Assembly: GCA_905235425.1 (NCBI GenBank)
Contig: CAJOKY010000080.1
Location: forward strand, 1 to 10,715
DNA: 10,715 nucleotides
Direction: 5' to 3'
DNA from: an uncultured Selenomonadaceae bacterium
Lineage (GTDB): Bacteria > Bacillota > Negativicutes > Selenomonadales > Selenomonadaceae
In this document: one piece after another, positions 1 through 6,730 of the stretch
Layout of the letters: each line of letters opens with the position of its first letter
Numbering within the stretch: the first letter of the stretch is position 1
Made by a program: the position numbers and the translations under genes
Notes under the pieces: generated by a model
Databases searched by the model: none
What the model saw: the letters and a program-made list of their open reading frames with translations, nothing else
What the model was told of the DNA's origin: nothing

Positions 1-65
1 AATTTTTGCGGACGCATTCTTTCAGCAAGCGGCACGTAATTTTCAATGTCTGCAAATAGATTCAA
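1..65 (-). CDS. rarA: Replication-associated recombination protein A, N-terminal fragment
   Basis: Only the first 21 codons are inside the window; the gene runs off the left edge. The translation starts MNLFADIENYVPLAERMRP. The PLAERMRP stretch is what precedes the first AAA+ ATPase motifs in RarA/MgsA proteins, which act at stalled replication forks. The start is a TTG at 65-63. It is preceded by AAGGAG (78-73 read on the minus strand) at a 7-base spacing, and there is no ATG until codon 17, so TTG is well supported. The ribosome binding site lies inside the last codons of the U32 gene, whose stop is at 69-67, so the two are probably co-transcribed and translationally close-coupled. The identification rests on a short peptide; the Walker motifs are not in view. 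Confidence 0.72.
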   Translation of the reverse strand, partial: MNLFADIENYVPLAERMRPQK

Positions 66-66
66 A

Positions 67-1644
67 TTAATTCTCCTTAACATTAGTCACGCCGCGAAAA
101 TAATGCCCTCGCGTAAAATTTTCAATCTCACTGCCGCCGTACTTGTACGCGTGAACAATCTGCGCGGTCTCTTCAACATTCATATACCGGCAGTCAATTC
201 TGATTCTGTCGACGCCTTCAAAATTATTTCGGTGTTCAATCATCGACAGCGTTTTTGAATTTAAAATATGCATACGGCAAAATTGGTCGGTTACTGCGGG
301 AAATAAAATATTCTTCCTGTCTTGCAGGTAAAAATTATTTTTATGACAAACTTTTTCGCAGGGCTTTTCGTGAATATTGCCGATAAAACTTCCAATCGCG
401 CAGTACGCACTAATCATAAGCTCCAAATTGCCGTGAACAATGCACTCTACCGGCAACGGTGATATCTTCGCCAAATTTTTTATCTGCGTTAAATTTAATT
501 CCGGCGATAACGTCACGCCTTCCACACCGAGATTTTTTAAGAAATTTATAGTTTCGACATTGAAGGTGATTAGTGAAAAATCGGTGCGAATCTGCGCGGA
601 AGTCAGCTTTTTTGCAAGGCTTAACGTTGCAAGGTTGTGAATATAAATCGCGTCAAAATCAGCGGCAGTCAAACTCTTTTCAAGCGCGGCAACTTCACTG
701 TTACGAACAATGCGCGGCGTTGCAAGATAAATTTCTTTGCCGTGACTGCGTACTAATTCAACGGCGTTTTTAAGTTCATTGGTAGTGACAATGCGGTTAT
801 TAAAATTTTCGCCGCCGTAAATTATAGCGTCAGCACCGCCTTTCAGTGCGGCTTTAATTTTTTCAAGCGAATCAACCTGCGCGATTGTAGATAGTAGGGG
901 GTAGGAGGTAGAGGGTAGGGGGTAGGTTTTAGAAGGTAGCCGGTAGTCGGTAGCTGTTACCTGTTCCCTAATCCCTGTTCCCTGTTCCAGCCGTTGCATT
1001 TCTAAAATATCGGTAACCTTGCGGCGTACGTCGTTCAATTCGCTAATCGGCACCATAATATTTTCGTCAATATCGGCAGTTAAATTTCTAAGTTCAAATG
1101 CAGAATTGCCGAGCCTGCCGATTTGTTTTTGCAAAGTGTCAAGGTTAAGCGGACGATTTTTCGCAACTTCAGCAATAAATTCAGTTGACGCGGTAGCAAC
1201 ATTGCCGTCAATATCGGTAAACGTCAAAGTCAGCGGCTGATTTAGTTTAGCCGTAACCTGCGCGTCTACAAAAATTTTGCGCTGATATTCGCCGTTGAAA
1301 TATTTTTTAGCCTCCGCGTCAAGTCTTGCGTCGAATATTTTAAAAGCCCTGTCGTGAATCTTAACGCCGCGCAGATTGGAAGTTTCAATCGTGCAAATGT
1401 CACCGTCAACGTGAAAATTTTCTACAGTAAAAGTCACGCGTCCGCCAACCTTCACCCAAATTTCTACTTGGTCACCTGCCGAAATTTTTTCAGAAGTTTT
1501 AAGCGTCAATTTATTATCGGCAATTTTTATGACGCGACCGATTAAGACGCCGCGATTGTTGGGACGTTTGTCACTTATGAAATTTCTGCCTTGATTCTTT
1601 TCAAGGTACGCGGTAGTAAAATCGCGGTTAAAAATCTGCGCCAA
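67..1644 (-). CDS. U32/DUF3656 family protein, central and C-terminal part
   Basis: This ORF holds the DUF3656-like central domain (about residues 1-215, with the conserved opening AQIFNRDFTTAYL and KRPNNRGVLIGRV) and a second U32-like domain (about residues 255-520). The second domain carries VECIVHGNLELMISAYC, CEKVC and VTDQFCRMHILNS. Cysteines 415, 429, 433, 456 and 485 could ligate an iron-sulfur cluster, as in characterised U32 proteins. Relatives with DUF3656 include E. coli RlhA, needed for 23S rRNA C2501 hydroxylation; an RNA-hydroxylation role here is an inference from family. Residues of about 220-253 are encoded by a heptamer array. The TTG used as start (1644) has no clear ribosome binding site, and the frame stays open upstream through a second array to 1875. 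This is therefore probably the 3' part of one gene beginning at 2665, not an independent gene. Confidence 0.85.
   Translation of the reverse strand: MAQIFNRDFTTAYLEKNQGRNFISDKRPNNRGVLIGRVIKIADNKLTLKTSEKISAGDQVEIWVKVGGRVTFTVENFHVDGDICTIETSNLRGVKIHDRAFKIFDARLDAEAKKYFNGEYQRKIFVDAQVTAKLNQPLTLTFTDIDGNVATASTEFIAEVAKNRPLNLDTLQKQIGRLGNSAFELRNLTADIDENIMVPISELNDVRRKVTDILEMQRLEQGTGIREQVTATDYRLPSKTYPLPSTSYPLLSTIAQVDSLEKIKAALKGGADAIIYGGENFNNRIVTTNELKNAVELVRSHGKEIYLATPRIVRNSEVAALEKSLTAADFDAIYIHNLATLSLAKKLTSAQIRTDFSLITFNVETINFLKNLGVEGVTLSPELNLTQIKNLAKISPLPVECIVHGNLELMISAYCAIGSFIGNIHEKPCEKVCHKNNFYLQDRKNILFPAVTDQFCRMHILNSKTLSMIEHRNNFEGVDRIRIDCRYMNVEETAQIVHAYKYGGSEIENFTRGHYFRGVTNVKEN
888..985. repeat. Heptamer array A, inside the U32/DUF3656 gene
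   Basis: Fourteen consecutive 7-base units in perfect register: TAGATAG, TAGGGGG, TAGGAGG, TAGAGGG, TAGGGGG, TAGGTTT, TAGAAGG, TAGCCGG, TAGTCGG, TAGCTGT, TACCTGT, TCCCTAA, TCCCTGT, TCCCTGT. The left half is TAGGG-like and the right half TCCCT-like, so the array is an imperfect inverted repeat. It is translated in frame on the minus strand into a Thr/Ser/Pro/Tyr-rich linker (containing GIREQVTATDYR and KTYPLPSTSYPLLST) between the DUF3656 and second U32 domains. Confidence 0.9.
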
Positions 1645-1653
1645 TGCTTTATG

Positions 1654-1878
1654 ATTAGTGAGTAGTGAGTAGTCAGTAGTGAGTAGTGAATAGTCAGTAC
1701 TGTTCCCTGCTCCCTGCTCCCTAATTAGTGAGTAGTCAGTAGTCAGTAGTGAATAGTCAGTACTGTTCCCTGCTACCTGTTCCCTGATTAGTGAGTAGTC
1801 AGTAGTCAGTAGTGAATAGTCAGTACTGTTCCCTGTTACCTGTTCCCTGATTAGTGAGTACCTGTTCCCTGTTCCCTA
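1654..1878. repeat. Heptamer array B with 63-bp higher-order repeat
   Basis: Units of seven bases build a higher-order repeat. Copies begin at 1654 (70 bp, ten heptamers), 1724 (63 bp, nine) and 1787 (63 bp, nine), followed by a partial copy at 1850-1878. Each copy runs from AGTAGTC-type units into TTCCCTG/CTACCTG-type units. The last two full copies differ at only one base. Register is perfect except for one 8-base unit, AGTACCTG at 1857-1864, where the equivalent unit in the other copies is AGTACTG. On the minus strand the frame of the downstream ORF is open through the whole array. Each 63-bp copy gives 21 residues beginning LIREQ and ending TTDYS. Confidence 0.93.
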
Positions 1879-2665
1879 AATAATCACGATAAACTTTTAC
1901 GACAGTGGCGACGTATTCGGGACGTTTCATTCTGCCTTCGATTTTCAGCGAATCAACGCCGGCTGAAATAATTTGCGGCAAGAGTTCAAGCGTATTAAAA
2001 TCCTTTGGACTCAAAAGATATTCGCCTACGGAATTGTCGAGAAAATTTTTACCGTTAGCGTCAACCAATTTATAAGGCAAGCGGCAAGGTTGCGCACAAC
2101 GCCCGCGATTGCCGCTTCTGCCGCCAATCATACTACTCATAAGGCATTGACCGGAATAACATACACAAATAGCGCCGTGAATAAAAATTTCCGTTTCAAT
2201 CGCCGAATTTTTGGCAATGTTTTCAATTTCAGCTAATGAAAGTTCGCGGCTTAAAACTACGCGACTGAAACCCAGCGTCTCTAAAAATTTCACGCCTTCA
2301 AGATTATGTATCGTCATTTGCGTGGAGGCGTGCAGAGCAAGGTTAGGTGCTACGGTACGAATAATTTTAGCCGCGCCTAAATCCTGCACCAATACGGCGT
2401 CGACATTTATGTTACGTAGAAATTTTATGTATTCGGCAAAATTTTCAAGTTCGTCATCAGATAAAATTGTATTGGTCGTGACGTGAATTTTAACGCCGCG
2501 CAGATGTGCAAATTTCACGGCGTCGGTTAAATCTGCGCGTGAAAAGTTTTGTGCATATGCACGAGCGCCGAAATTTTCACCTGCCAAATAAACGGCGTCA
2601 GCACCTGCGTTTACAGCGGCTTTCAGTGCGTCAAAATTTCCTGCCGGAGCTAAGAGTTCAATCAA
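1820..2665 (-). CDS. U32 family protein, N-terminal domain
   Basis: This is the first U32 domain of a U32/DUF3656 protein, opening MIELLAPAGNFDALKAAV. The U32 signature is complete: E159-x-F161-x2-G164-A-I-C167-x4-G172-x-C174-x-M-S177, followed by C190 and C194 (RGRCAQPC). Such cysteines bind a 4Fe-4S cluster in characterised U32 proteins (UbiU/UbiV, TrhP, RlhA), which support O2-independent hydroxylation of RNA or quinones. Despite the 'peptidase U32' family name, protease activity is doubtful. The conserved part ends near VYRDYLG (residue 264); the last 17 residues are read from heptamer array B and end at a TGA inside it. The start is TTG at 2665, with AGGAGG (2678-2673) 7 bases upstream and no nearby ATG. 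The mreB terminator lies just upstream. Confidence 0.88.
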   Translation of the reverse strand: MIELLAPAGNFDALKAAVNAGADAVYLAGENFGARAYAQNFSRADLTDAVKFAHLRGVKIHVTTNTILSDDELENFAEYIKFLRNINVDAVLVQDLGAAKIIRTVAPNLALHASTQMTIHNLEGVKFLETLGFSRVVLSRELSLAEIENIAKNSAIETEIFIHGAICVCYSGQCLMSSMIGGRSGNRGRCAQPCRLPYKLVDANGKNFLDNSVGEYLLSPKDFNTLELLPQIISAGVDSLKIEGRMKRPEYVATVVKVYRDYLGNREQVLTNQGTGNREQY

Positions 2666-2679
2666 AAAAATTCCTCCTC

Positions 2680-2706
2680 AAAATAAAAAAATCTGCCGCG
2701 CGGCAG
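2680..2706 (-). terminator. Rho-independent terminator after mreB
   Basis: The perfect 14-base palindrome CTGCCGCGCGGCAG (2693-2706) is followed on the minus strand by A and then seven T, A, four T (2691-2680). It lies 16 bases past the mreB stop and directly before the ribosome binding site of the U32 gene. The U32/rarA transcript therefore needs read-through or a promoter I cannot see. Confidence 0.85.
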
Positions 2707-2722
2707 AAAAATTTTTCAAACT

Positions 2723-3706
2723 CTATTTACTTTCTTCAAGCGCTTTACCTGTACCGAGTGCAACGCAACTCAAAGGGTCATCGGCAACACTGGCAGGGAT
2801 ATTCGTTTCTTTTTGAATCAGTTTATCTAAGCCATAAAGCATAGCGCCGCCGCCGGTCAAAATAATTCCTCTGTCAATGATATCAGCGGCGAGCTCCGGC
2901 GGCGTACCTTCAAGCACTTTTCTAACGCTGGAAATAATTTTGCTGATAGAATCACTAAGTGCCTCAACAATTTCATCCGTAGTGACTTCTATGGTTTTAG
3001 GCAATCCCGTGACAACGTCGCGTCCGCGTACACTCATTTTTTCTCTACGTGCATCCGGATAAGCCGCGCCAATTTCGGTTTTAATATTTTCTGCGGTACG
3101 TTCACCAATCATTAAGCTGTGACGCTTTTTAATAAATTCTTCAATATCGCTGTCAAACTGGTTACCGGCAATGCGCAGACTGTCGCCGGAAACAATGCCG
3201 CCGAGTGAAATTACCGCAATGTCACACGTACCGCCGCCTATGTCAACTACCATTGAACCTACCGGCTCTGAAATGTCGATACCTGCACCAAGCGCCGCCG
3301 CTATAGGCTCTTCAATCAATTCAGCAGTTTTAGCGCCTGCCTGTTCTGCCGCTTCTTGTACTGCGCGTTTTTCAACAACGGTTACGCCGGTAGGTACGCA
3401 TATCATTACACGCGGTCTGAATAAAAATGAACGTCCTACTACTTTTTCAAGAAAGTGGCGTATCATTGCTTCTGTCATATCGTAATCAGCAATTACGCCG
3501 TCGCGTAGCGGTCTTATTGCAACGATATTGCCCGGCGTGCGTCCAATCATTTCCCGCGCCTCTTCGCCTATCGCCAATATCGAATCATTTTCCTTGTCTA
3601 TCGTCACAACAGACGGCTCTCGCAAAACTATGCCTTTGCCCTTCACGTAAACCAAGACATTCGCCGTGCCTAAATCTATTCCGACGCTGGTTGACATACC
3701 AAACAA
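2723..3706 (-). CDS. mreB: Rod-shape-determining actin homologue MreB/Mbl
   Basis: A cytoplasmic bacterial actin that forms membrane-associated filaments guiding the elongation peptidoglycan machinery. All ATP-binding motifs are present: phosphate-1 GIDLGTAN (9-16), phosphate-2 VVDIGGGTCDIAV (153-165) and adenosine motif ILTGGGAML (282-290). The length of 327 residues is close to the usual 330-345. The start taken is TTG at 3706, with AAGGGAG (3721-3715) 8 bases upstream; this gives the MFG beginning typical of Firmicutes MreB. An ATG at codon 4 is the alternative. It stands between two terminators, with no mreC or mreD beside it, so it may be an Mbl/MreB paralogue transcribed alone. The sequence does not separate MreB from Mbl. 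Confidence 0.95.
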   Translation of the reverse strand: MFGMSTSVGIDLGTANVLVYVKGKGIVLREPSVVTIDKENDSILAIGEEAREMIGRTPGNIVAIRPLRDGVIADYDMTEAMIRHFLEKVVGRSFLFRPRVMICVPTGVTVVEKRAVQEAAEQAGAKTAELIEEPIAAALGAGIDISEPVGSMVVDIGGGTCDIAVISLGGIVSGDSLRIAGNQFDSDIEEFIKKRHSLMIGERTAENIKTEIGAAYPDARREKMSVRGRDVVTGLPKTIEVTTDEIVEALSDSISKIISSVRKVLEGTPPELAADIIDRGIILTGGGAMLYGLDKLIQKETNIPASVADDPLSCVALGTGKALEESK

Positions 3707-3752
3707 AATTAAAACTCCCTTCCGAGAGTCGATTCTCTCAAAAAAAATTAAA

Positions 3753-3782
3753 CGTGTTAAAATTTTAACACGCTTTTTTTTT
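3753..3782. terminator. Bidirectional terminator after potD
   Basis: A perfect 20-base palindrome, CGTGTTAAAATTTTAACACG (3753-3772), is followed on the plus strand by C and nine T (3774-3782). On the minus strand it is followed by TTTAA and a run of eight T. It lies about 70 bases past the potD stop and so should end the pot operon transcript before mreB. A second small hairpin (GAGAG/CTCTC, 3724-3739) follows. Confidence 0.75.
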
Positions 3783-3790
3783 ATTTACAA
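3762..3790 (-). promoter_or_regulatory. Candidate mreB promoter overlapping the terminator stem
   Basis: Read on the minus strand, TTGTAA (3790-3785) and TAAAAT (3767-3762) are separated by exactly 17 bases, mostly an A-tract. They match the sigma-70/sigma-A consensus at 4/6 and 5/6 positions. The -10 box sits inside the terminator palindrome, so transcription would start within the stem about 50 bases before the mreB start codon. The call is from consensus matching only. Confidence 0.4.
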
Positions 3791-3796
3791 GTGTTG

Positions 3797-3829
3797 TCTA
3801 AAATTTACAGTCACATCTAAAATTTTACA
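3797..3829. repeat. Short direct repeat upstream of mreB promoter
   Basis: TCTAAAATTTACA (3797-3809) recurs as TCTAAAATTTTACA (3816-3829), 19 bases apart, just upstream of the candidate -35 box. Two near-identical AT-rich boxes about two helical turns apart could be a regulator site, or chance in AT-rich DNA. Confidence 0.35.
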
Positions 3830-3845
3830 TTTAAGTTGAATTTTT

Positions 3846-4910
3846 TTAATCGGCAGTTTTAACCTGCATCCAAAGACGATTGTAATAGCTGTCCATATCG
3901 TTGCCGAGATATTTATAGGTCTCTTGATTTTCATATGTCGAAGGGTCGGGGAAGGCTACAGGAGAATTTTTATATTCTTCGTTTGTTACCAAATCGCGTA
4001 CGGCAATATTAGGCGTAGAATAGCCCAAGTGTTCAAAATTCATTACGGCAATGTCGGGGCGACACATAAAGTCAATGAATTTATGCGCGTTATCGACATT
4101 CTGCGCGTCTTTTGCAACTACCCAGCTGTCAATCCAAAAGTTTGTACCCTCTTTCGGTATGGCAAAATCTGTATCTTTATTTTCTTCCATAATCATAAGC
4201 GCTTCACCGGAAAATACGACGCCTATTGCCGCTTCGCCGGAAATCATCTTGTCTTTAACTTCGTCAATCACGTAAGCTTGAACCAGCGGCTTTTGCTGAA
4301 CCAACATTTCTTTAGCTTTTTCAAGTTGCTCTTTATCTGTTTCATTCATACTGCGTCCCATAATTTTAAGCGGCACCATAAGCGCATCGCGCGGCGAATC
4401 CTGCATTAAAATTTTGTCTTTGTACTTTTCATTCCACAAAATTTTCCAACTGTCAACGGGGTCATCTACAACTTTTTTATTGTACATAATGCCGACAGTT
4501 CCCCACGCGTAAGGTACGGAATATTTATTGTCAGGGTCAAAGTATTTTGACTGCTTAAAAAATTGTTCGCCGATATTCTTTTTAGCTTCCGGCAGTTTAT
4601 TGAAGTCAAGCGGTTGCAGTAAGCCGTTGTCAATCATCTTTTGAATCATATAATCAGAGGGACAAATTACGTCATAATGAACGGCGCCTTCCGAAACACG
4701 CGGGTACATACTTTCGTTAGTGTCGAAGGTATCAAGCACGACGTGAATGCCGGTTTCCTTCTCGAACAATTTTACCGCTTCGGGATTGAGATAATCTCCC
4801 CACGTGTAGACATAGACTTCATTTTTGTTTTTGTCATTTTGTCCCGTACCGCAACCGCTGAAGTTCAAGCAGGCTAAAAGTACTGCCAAGACGGCAAAAA
4901 TTTTTTTCAA
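3846..4910 (-). CDS. potD: Spermidine/putrescine-binding lipoprotein PotD
   Basis: The substrate-binding component of the PotABCD polyamine importer, anchored outside the cytoplasmic membrane. It has a lipoprotein signal peptide: KK, a hydrophobic core, then FSGC with Cys20 as probable lipidation site and a polar GTGQNDKNKN tether. A second possible lipobox, LLAC (Cys14), lies 6 residues earlier but leaves a short hydrophobic core. The mature part begins with the PotD-like YVYTWGDYLNPEAVKLFEKETGI and contains PYAWGTVGIMYN and FWIDSWVV, typical of polyamine-binding proteins. Length is 354 residues, against about 348 for E. coli PotD. The start is TTG at 4910, with AAAGGAG upstream and an in-frame TGA immediately before it, so no upstream start is possible. 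It is the last gene of the operon. Confidence 0.95.
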   Translation of the reverse strand: MKKIFAVLAVLLACLNFSGCGTGQNDKNKNEVYVYTWGDYLNPEAVKLFEKETGIHVVLDTFDTNESMYPRVSEGAVHYDVICPSDYMIQKMIDNGLLQPLDFNKLPEAKKNIGEQFFKQSKYFDPDNKYSVPYAWGTVGIMYNKKVVDDPVDSWKILWNEKYKDKILMQDSPRDALMVPLKIMGRSMNETDKEQLEKAKEMLVQQKPLVQAYVIDEVKDKMISGEAAIGVVFSGEALMIMEENKDTDFAIPKEGTNFWIDSWVVAKDAQNVDNAHKFIDFMCRPDIAVMNFEHLGYSTPNIAVRDLVTNEEYKNSPVAFPDPSTYENQETYKYLGNDMDSYYNRLWMQVKTAD

Positions 4911-4930
4911 TCAAACCAACTCCTTTGTTT

Positions 4931-5007
4931 TAGTTATTAGCTTTTAGCTTTTAGCTGTTAGCTGTTAGCGGTTAATGGCTAATGGCTAATCGCTAATGGC
5001 TAACCGC
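4931..5007. repeat. Heptamer array C between potC and potD
   Basis: Eleven 7-base units in register: TAGTTAT, TAGCTTT twice, TAGCTGT twice, TAGCGGT, TAATGGC twice, TAATCGC, TAATGGC, TAACCGC. TAGCGGTTA (4966-4974) and TAACCGCTA (5001-5009) form a perfect 9-base inverted repeat around a 26-base loop. The array fills most of the 99-base potC-potD gap and begins, in transcription order, at the potC stop codon. Confidence 0.88.
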
Positions 5008-5009
5008 TA

Positions 5010-5795
5010 TTATAACAGGTCTTCTGCTTTAAAATTGGATTTTCTGTTCATTGCAAAGAGCATTACAAAAATTGCAATGAAGACAAACACCAATGTTGAC
5101 AGCGCGTACATTTCAGGGTGAATGCCCAATTTCAACTCTGAATAAATTTTTGTTGACAGAGTATCGACGCCCGCGCCGCGCGTGAAATACGTTATTATAA
5201 AATCATCTGCCGACATTGTAAAGGCTAATAAAAATCCCGCGCAGACGCTTGACCTAATTTCCGGCAACACGACGCTTGTAAACGCCTTGAATGGTGACGC
5301 GCCTAAATCCAACGCCGCCTCGTAAAAACTTTTATCAAGCGCCAATAGTTGCGGCATTATGCACAGCATCACGTACGGCACATTGAAAACGACGTGCGCG
5401 ATTAAAATTGAACCGTAGCCTAAACGCATACCCATTCCCAAAAATAAAAGCATCAGCGATATTCCCGTTACTATATCCGCGTTTAAAATCGGAACGTTAG
5501 CCACGCTCATAAACATTGCGCGGGATTTTTTGCCGACTTCGCGCAGAGCTATACACGTTATCAGCGCCAATACCGTAGCAATCGCGGCTGAAAGTATTCC
5601 GATTGAAAAGGTATTTGACAGCGCGTCCACAATGTCAGACTTAGTGAAAAGTGACTCGTACCAATGCAAAGTTACGCCTGTCCAATGCCCGCGATATCGG
5701 CTTGCATTGAATGACTGCGCGATTAACACACCGATTGGCGCGTACAAAAACAAAAATATTATCGCCAAGTAAACTGTTTTAAGCCGTGAAATCAA
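5010..5795 (-). CDS. potC: Polyamine ABC transporter permease PotC
   Basis: The second inner-membrane permease of the PotABCD importer, 261 residues against 264 in E. coli PotC. It is strongly hydrophobic with about six membrane segments, the first near residues 8-27. The cytoplasmic EAA loop that docks on the ATPase is visible as YEAALDLGASPFKAFTSVVLPEI (about 158-180). The start is TTG at 5795, preceded by AAAGGGGG at 7 bases; the next methionine is residue 94, well inside the domain, so TTG is firmly supported. The stop codon (5012-5010) touches heptamer array C. It is separated from potB by 85 bases, mostly array D, yet clearly belongs to the same operon. Confidence 0.95.
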   Translation of the reverse strand: MISRLKTVYLAIIFLFLYAPIGVLIAQSFNASRYRGHWTGVTLHWYESLFTKSDIVDALSNTFSIGILSAAIATVLALITCIALREVGKKSRAMFMSVANVPILNADIVTGISLMLLFLGMGMRLGYGSILIAHVVFNVPYVMLCIMPQLLALDKSFYEAALDLGASPFKAFTSVVLPEIRSSVCAGFLLAFTMSADDFIITYFTRGAGVDTLSTKIYSELKLGIHPEMYALSTLVFVFIAIFVMLFAMNRKSNFKAEDLL

Positions 5796-5820
5796 TCGTC
5801 GTCCCCCTTTGGTTGATAAG

Positions 5821-5876
5821 AATTAAGAATTAAGAATTAAAACCTCTAATCCCTGTTCCCTAATCCCTAATCCCTA
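5821..5876. repeat. Heptamer array D between potB and potC
   Basis: Eight 7-base units: AATTAAG, AATTAAG, AATTAAA, ACCTCTA, ATCCCTG, TTCCCTA, ATCCCTA, ATCCCTA. It lies between the potB stop (5883-5881) and the potC ribosome binding site. On the minus strand (mRNA sense) positions 5874-5851 hold four GGG runs separated by 4-base loops, a canonical G-quadruplex pattern. Confidence 0.85.
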
Positions 5877-5880
5877 TAAT

Positions 5881-6705
5881 CTATTCCTCTTCGCGTCGTG
5901 ACATATCAAAAAATATCGTCAGCACCATATTAATCACAATAAAAATCATCAAAATTATTGACAGCGCCGAGCCTAAATGCCAATCGTATTCAACGGTAAA
6001 TTCCTGTTCAATGACGTTGCCGATTAACAAAAGTTTACTGCCGCCGAGAAGTGCGCTGATTGCAAAGGTGGTAAGCGCCGGTATGAAAACCATTGTAATG
6101 CCGCTGATTGCGCCGGGTAAACTAAGCGGCAAGGTGACTTTTAAAAATGTCTGCCACGAATTAGCGCCTAAATCACGCGCCGCCTCAAAAATACTTTTAT
6201 CAATTTTTGACAGCGTCACGTAAAGCGGTAGCACCATATACGGCAGATAGTTATAAATCATACCGATAACAACTGCTGTCGGCGTGTTAATCAGCGTCAT
6301 ATCCGGCATTGACAAAAGTCTAAGCACTTGATTTAAAATTCCGTCGCGCTCAAAAATCGTCTGCCAAGCCATTGTCGATAAAAGCGTATTCATCCAAAGC
6401 GGCAGTACGAAAAGTAAAATTATAATCGTACCCGCGCTTTTTGCCCGTTCGATTAAAATTAAGCACAGCGGGTATGCAAGCAGGAGGCAGATTATCGTAG
6501 TTATCAGCGCCAAAACTACCGACAAGCGCAGAGAATAATAATATTCGCGTTGCGTAATTATCGCGATATTGTCAAGCGTGAAACTGCCGCCGGAGTTTGT
6601 TAAGCCGTAGTAAATTATGCAGACAAGCGGTATAAAAATAAAAATTCCCGCCCATAAGCAAAACGGCACAAGAAATAAATTGCGAACTGTTACAGACTGA
6701 AACAT
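5881..6705 (-). CDS. potB: Polyamine ABC transporter permease PotB
   Basis: The first inner-membrane permease of the polyamine importer, 274 residues against 275 in E. coli PotB. Hydrophobic segments are visible at about 10-32, 62-86, 92-112, 144-165, 200-222 and 245-267. The EAA coupling motif is FEAARDLGANSWQTFLKVTLP (about 173-193). It starts at ATG 6705 with AGGAG 9 bases upstream, 25 bases after the potA stop. It is one of only two genes in the window with an ATG start. The stop is a TAG next to array D. Confidence 0.95.
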   Translation of the reverse strand: MFQSVTVRNLFLVPFCLWAGIFIFIPLVCIIYYGLTNSGGSFTLDNIAIITQREYYYSLRLSVVLALITTIICLLLAYPLCLILIERAKSAGTIIILLFVLPLWMNTLLSTMAWQTIFERDGILNQVLRLLSMPDMTLINTPTAVVIGMIYNYLPYMVLPLYVTLSKIDKSIFEAARDLGANSWQTFLKVTLPLSLPGAISGITMVFIPALTTFAISALLGGSKLLLIGNVIEQEFTVEYDWHLGSALSIILMIFIVINMVLTIFFDMSRREEE

Positions 6706-6730
6706 TTAAATTACTCCTATAAACCACTAA

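Larger units (their letters stand above)
67..2665 (-). pseudogene. Single U32-DUF3656-U32 gene split by one extra base
   Basis: The ORFs at 2665-1820 and 1644-67 are consecutive pieces of one family architecture: U32 domain, DUF3656 domain, C-terminal U32-like domain. They are in different frames. Removing one C at 1861 or 1862, in the only 8-base unit of array B, joins codon CAG (1864-1862) to TAC (1860-1858). That yields one stop-free reading frame of 865 residues; the total length minus one base is 2598, divisible by three. Either the gene is frameshifted, or the base is a sequencing or assembly error in a repeat, or the repeat switches the gene on and off by slippage. The sequence alone cannot decide. 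Confidence 0.65.

Noticed and set aside
1642..1644. Independent TTG start for the DUF3656/U32 half
   Set aside because: No ribosome binding site is visible, the frame stays open upstream to 1875, and the family has one continuous protein here.
3924..4409. 161-codon plus-strand open frame
   Set aside because: It lies antisense within potD, has no clear ribosome binding site and no recognisable protein features.
4931..5009. Array C as a rho-independent terminator for potC
   Set aside because: The stem is AT-containing with a 26-base loop and no following T-run, and potD needs read-through.
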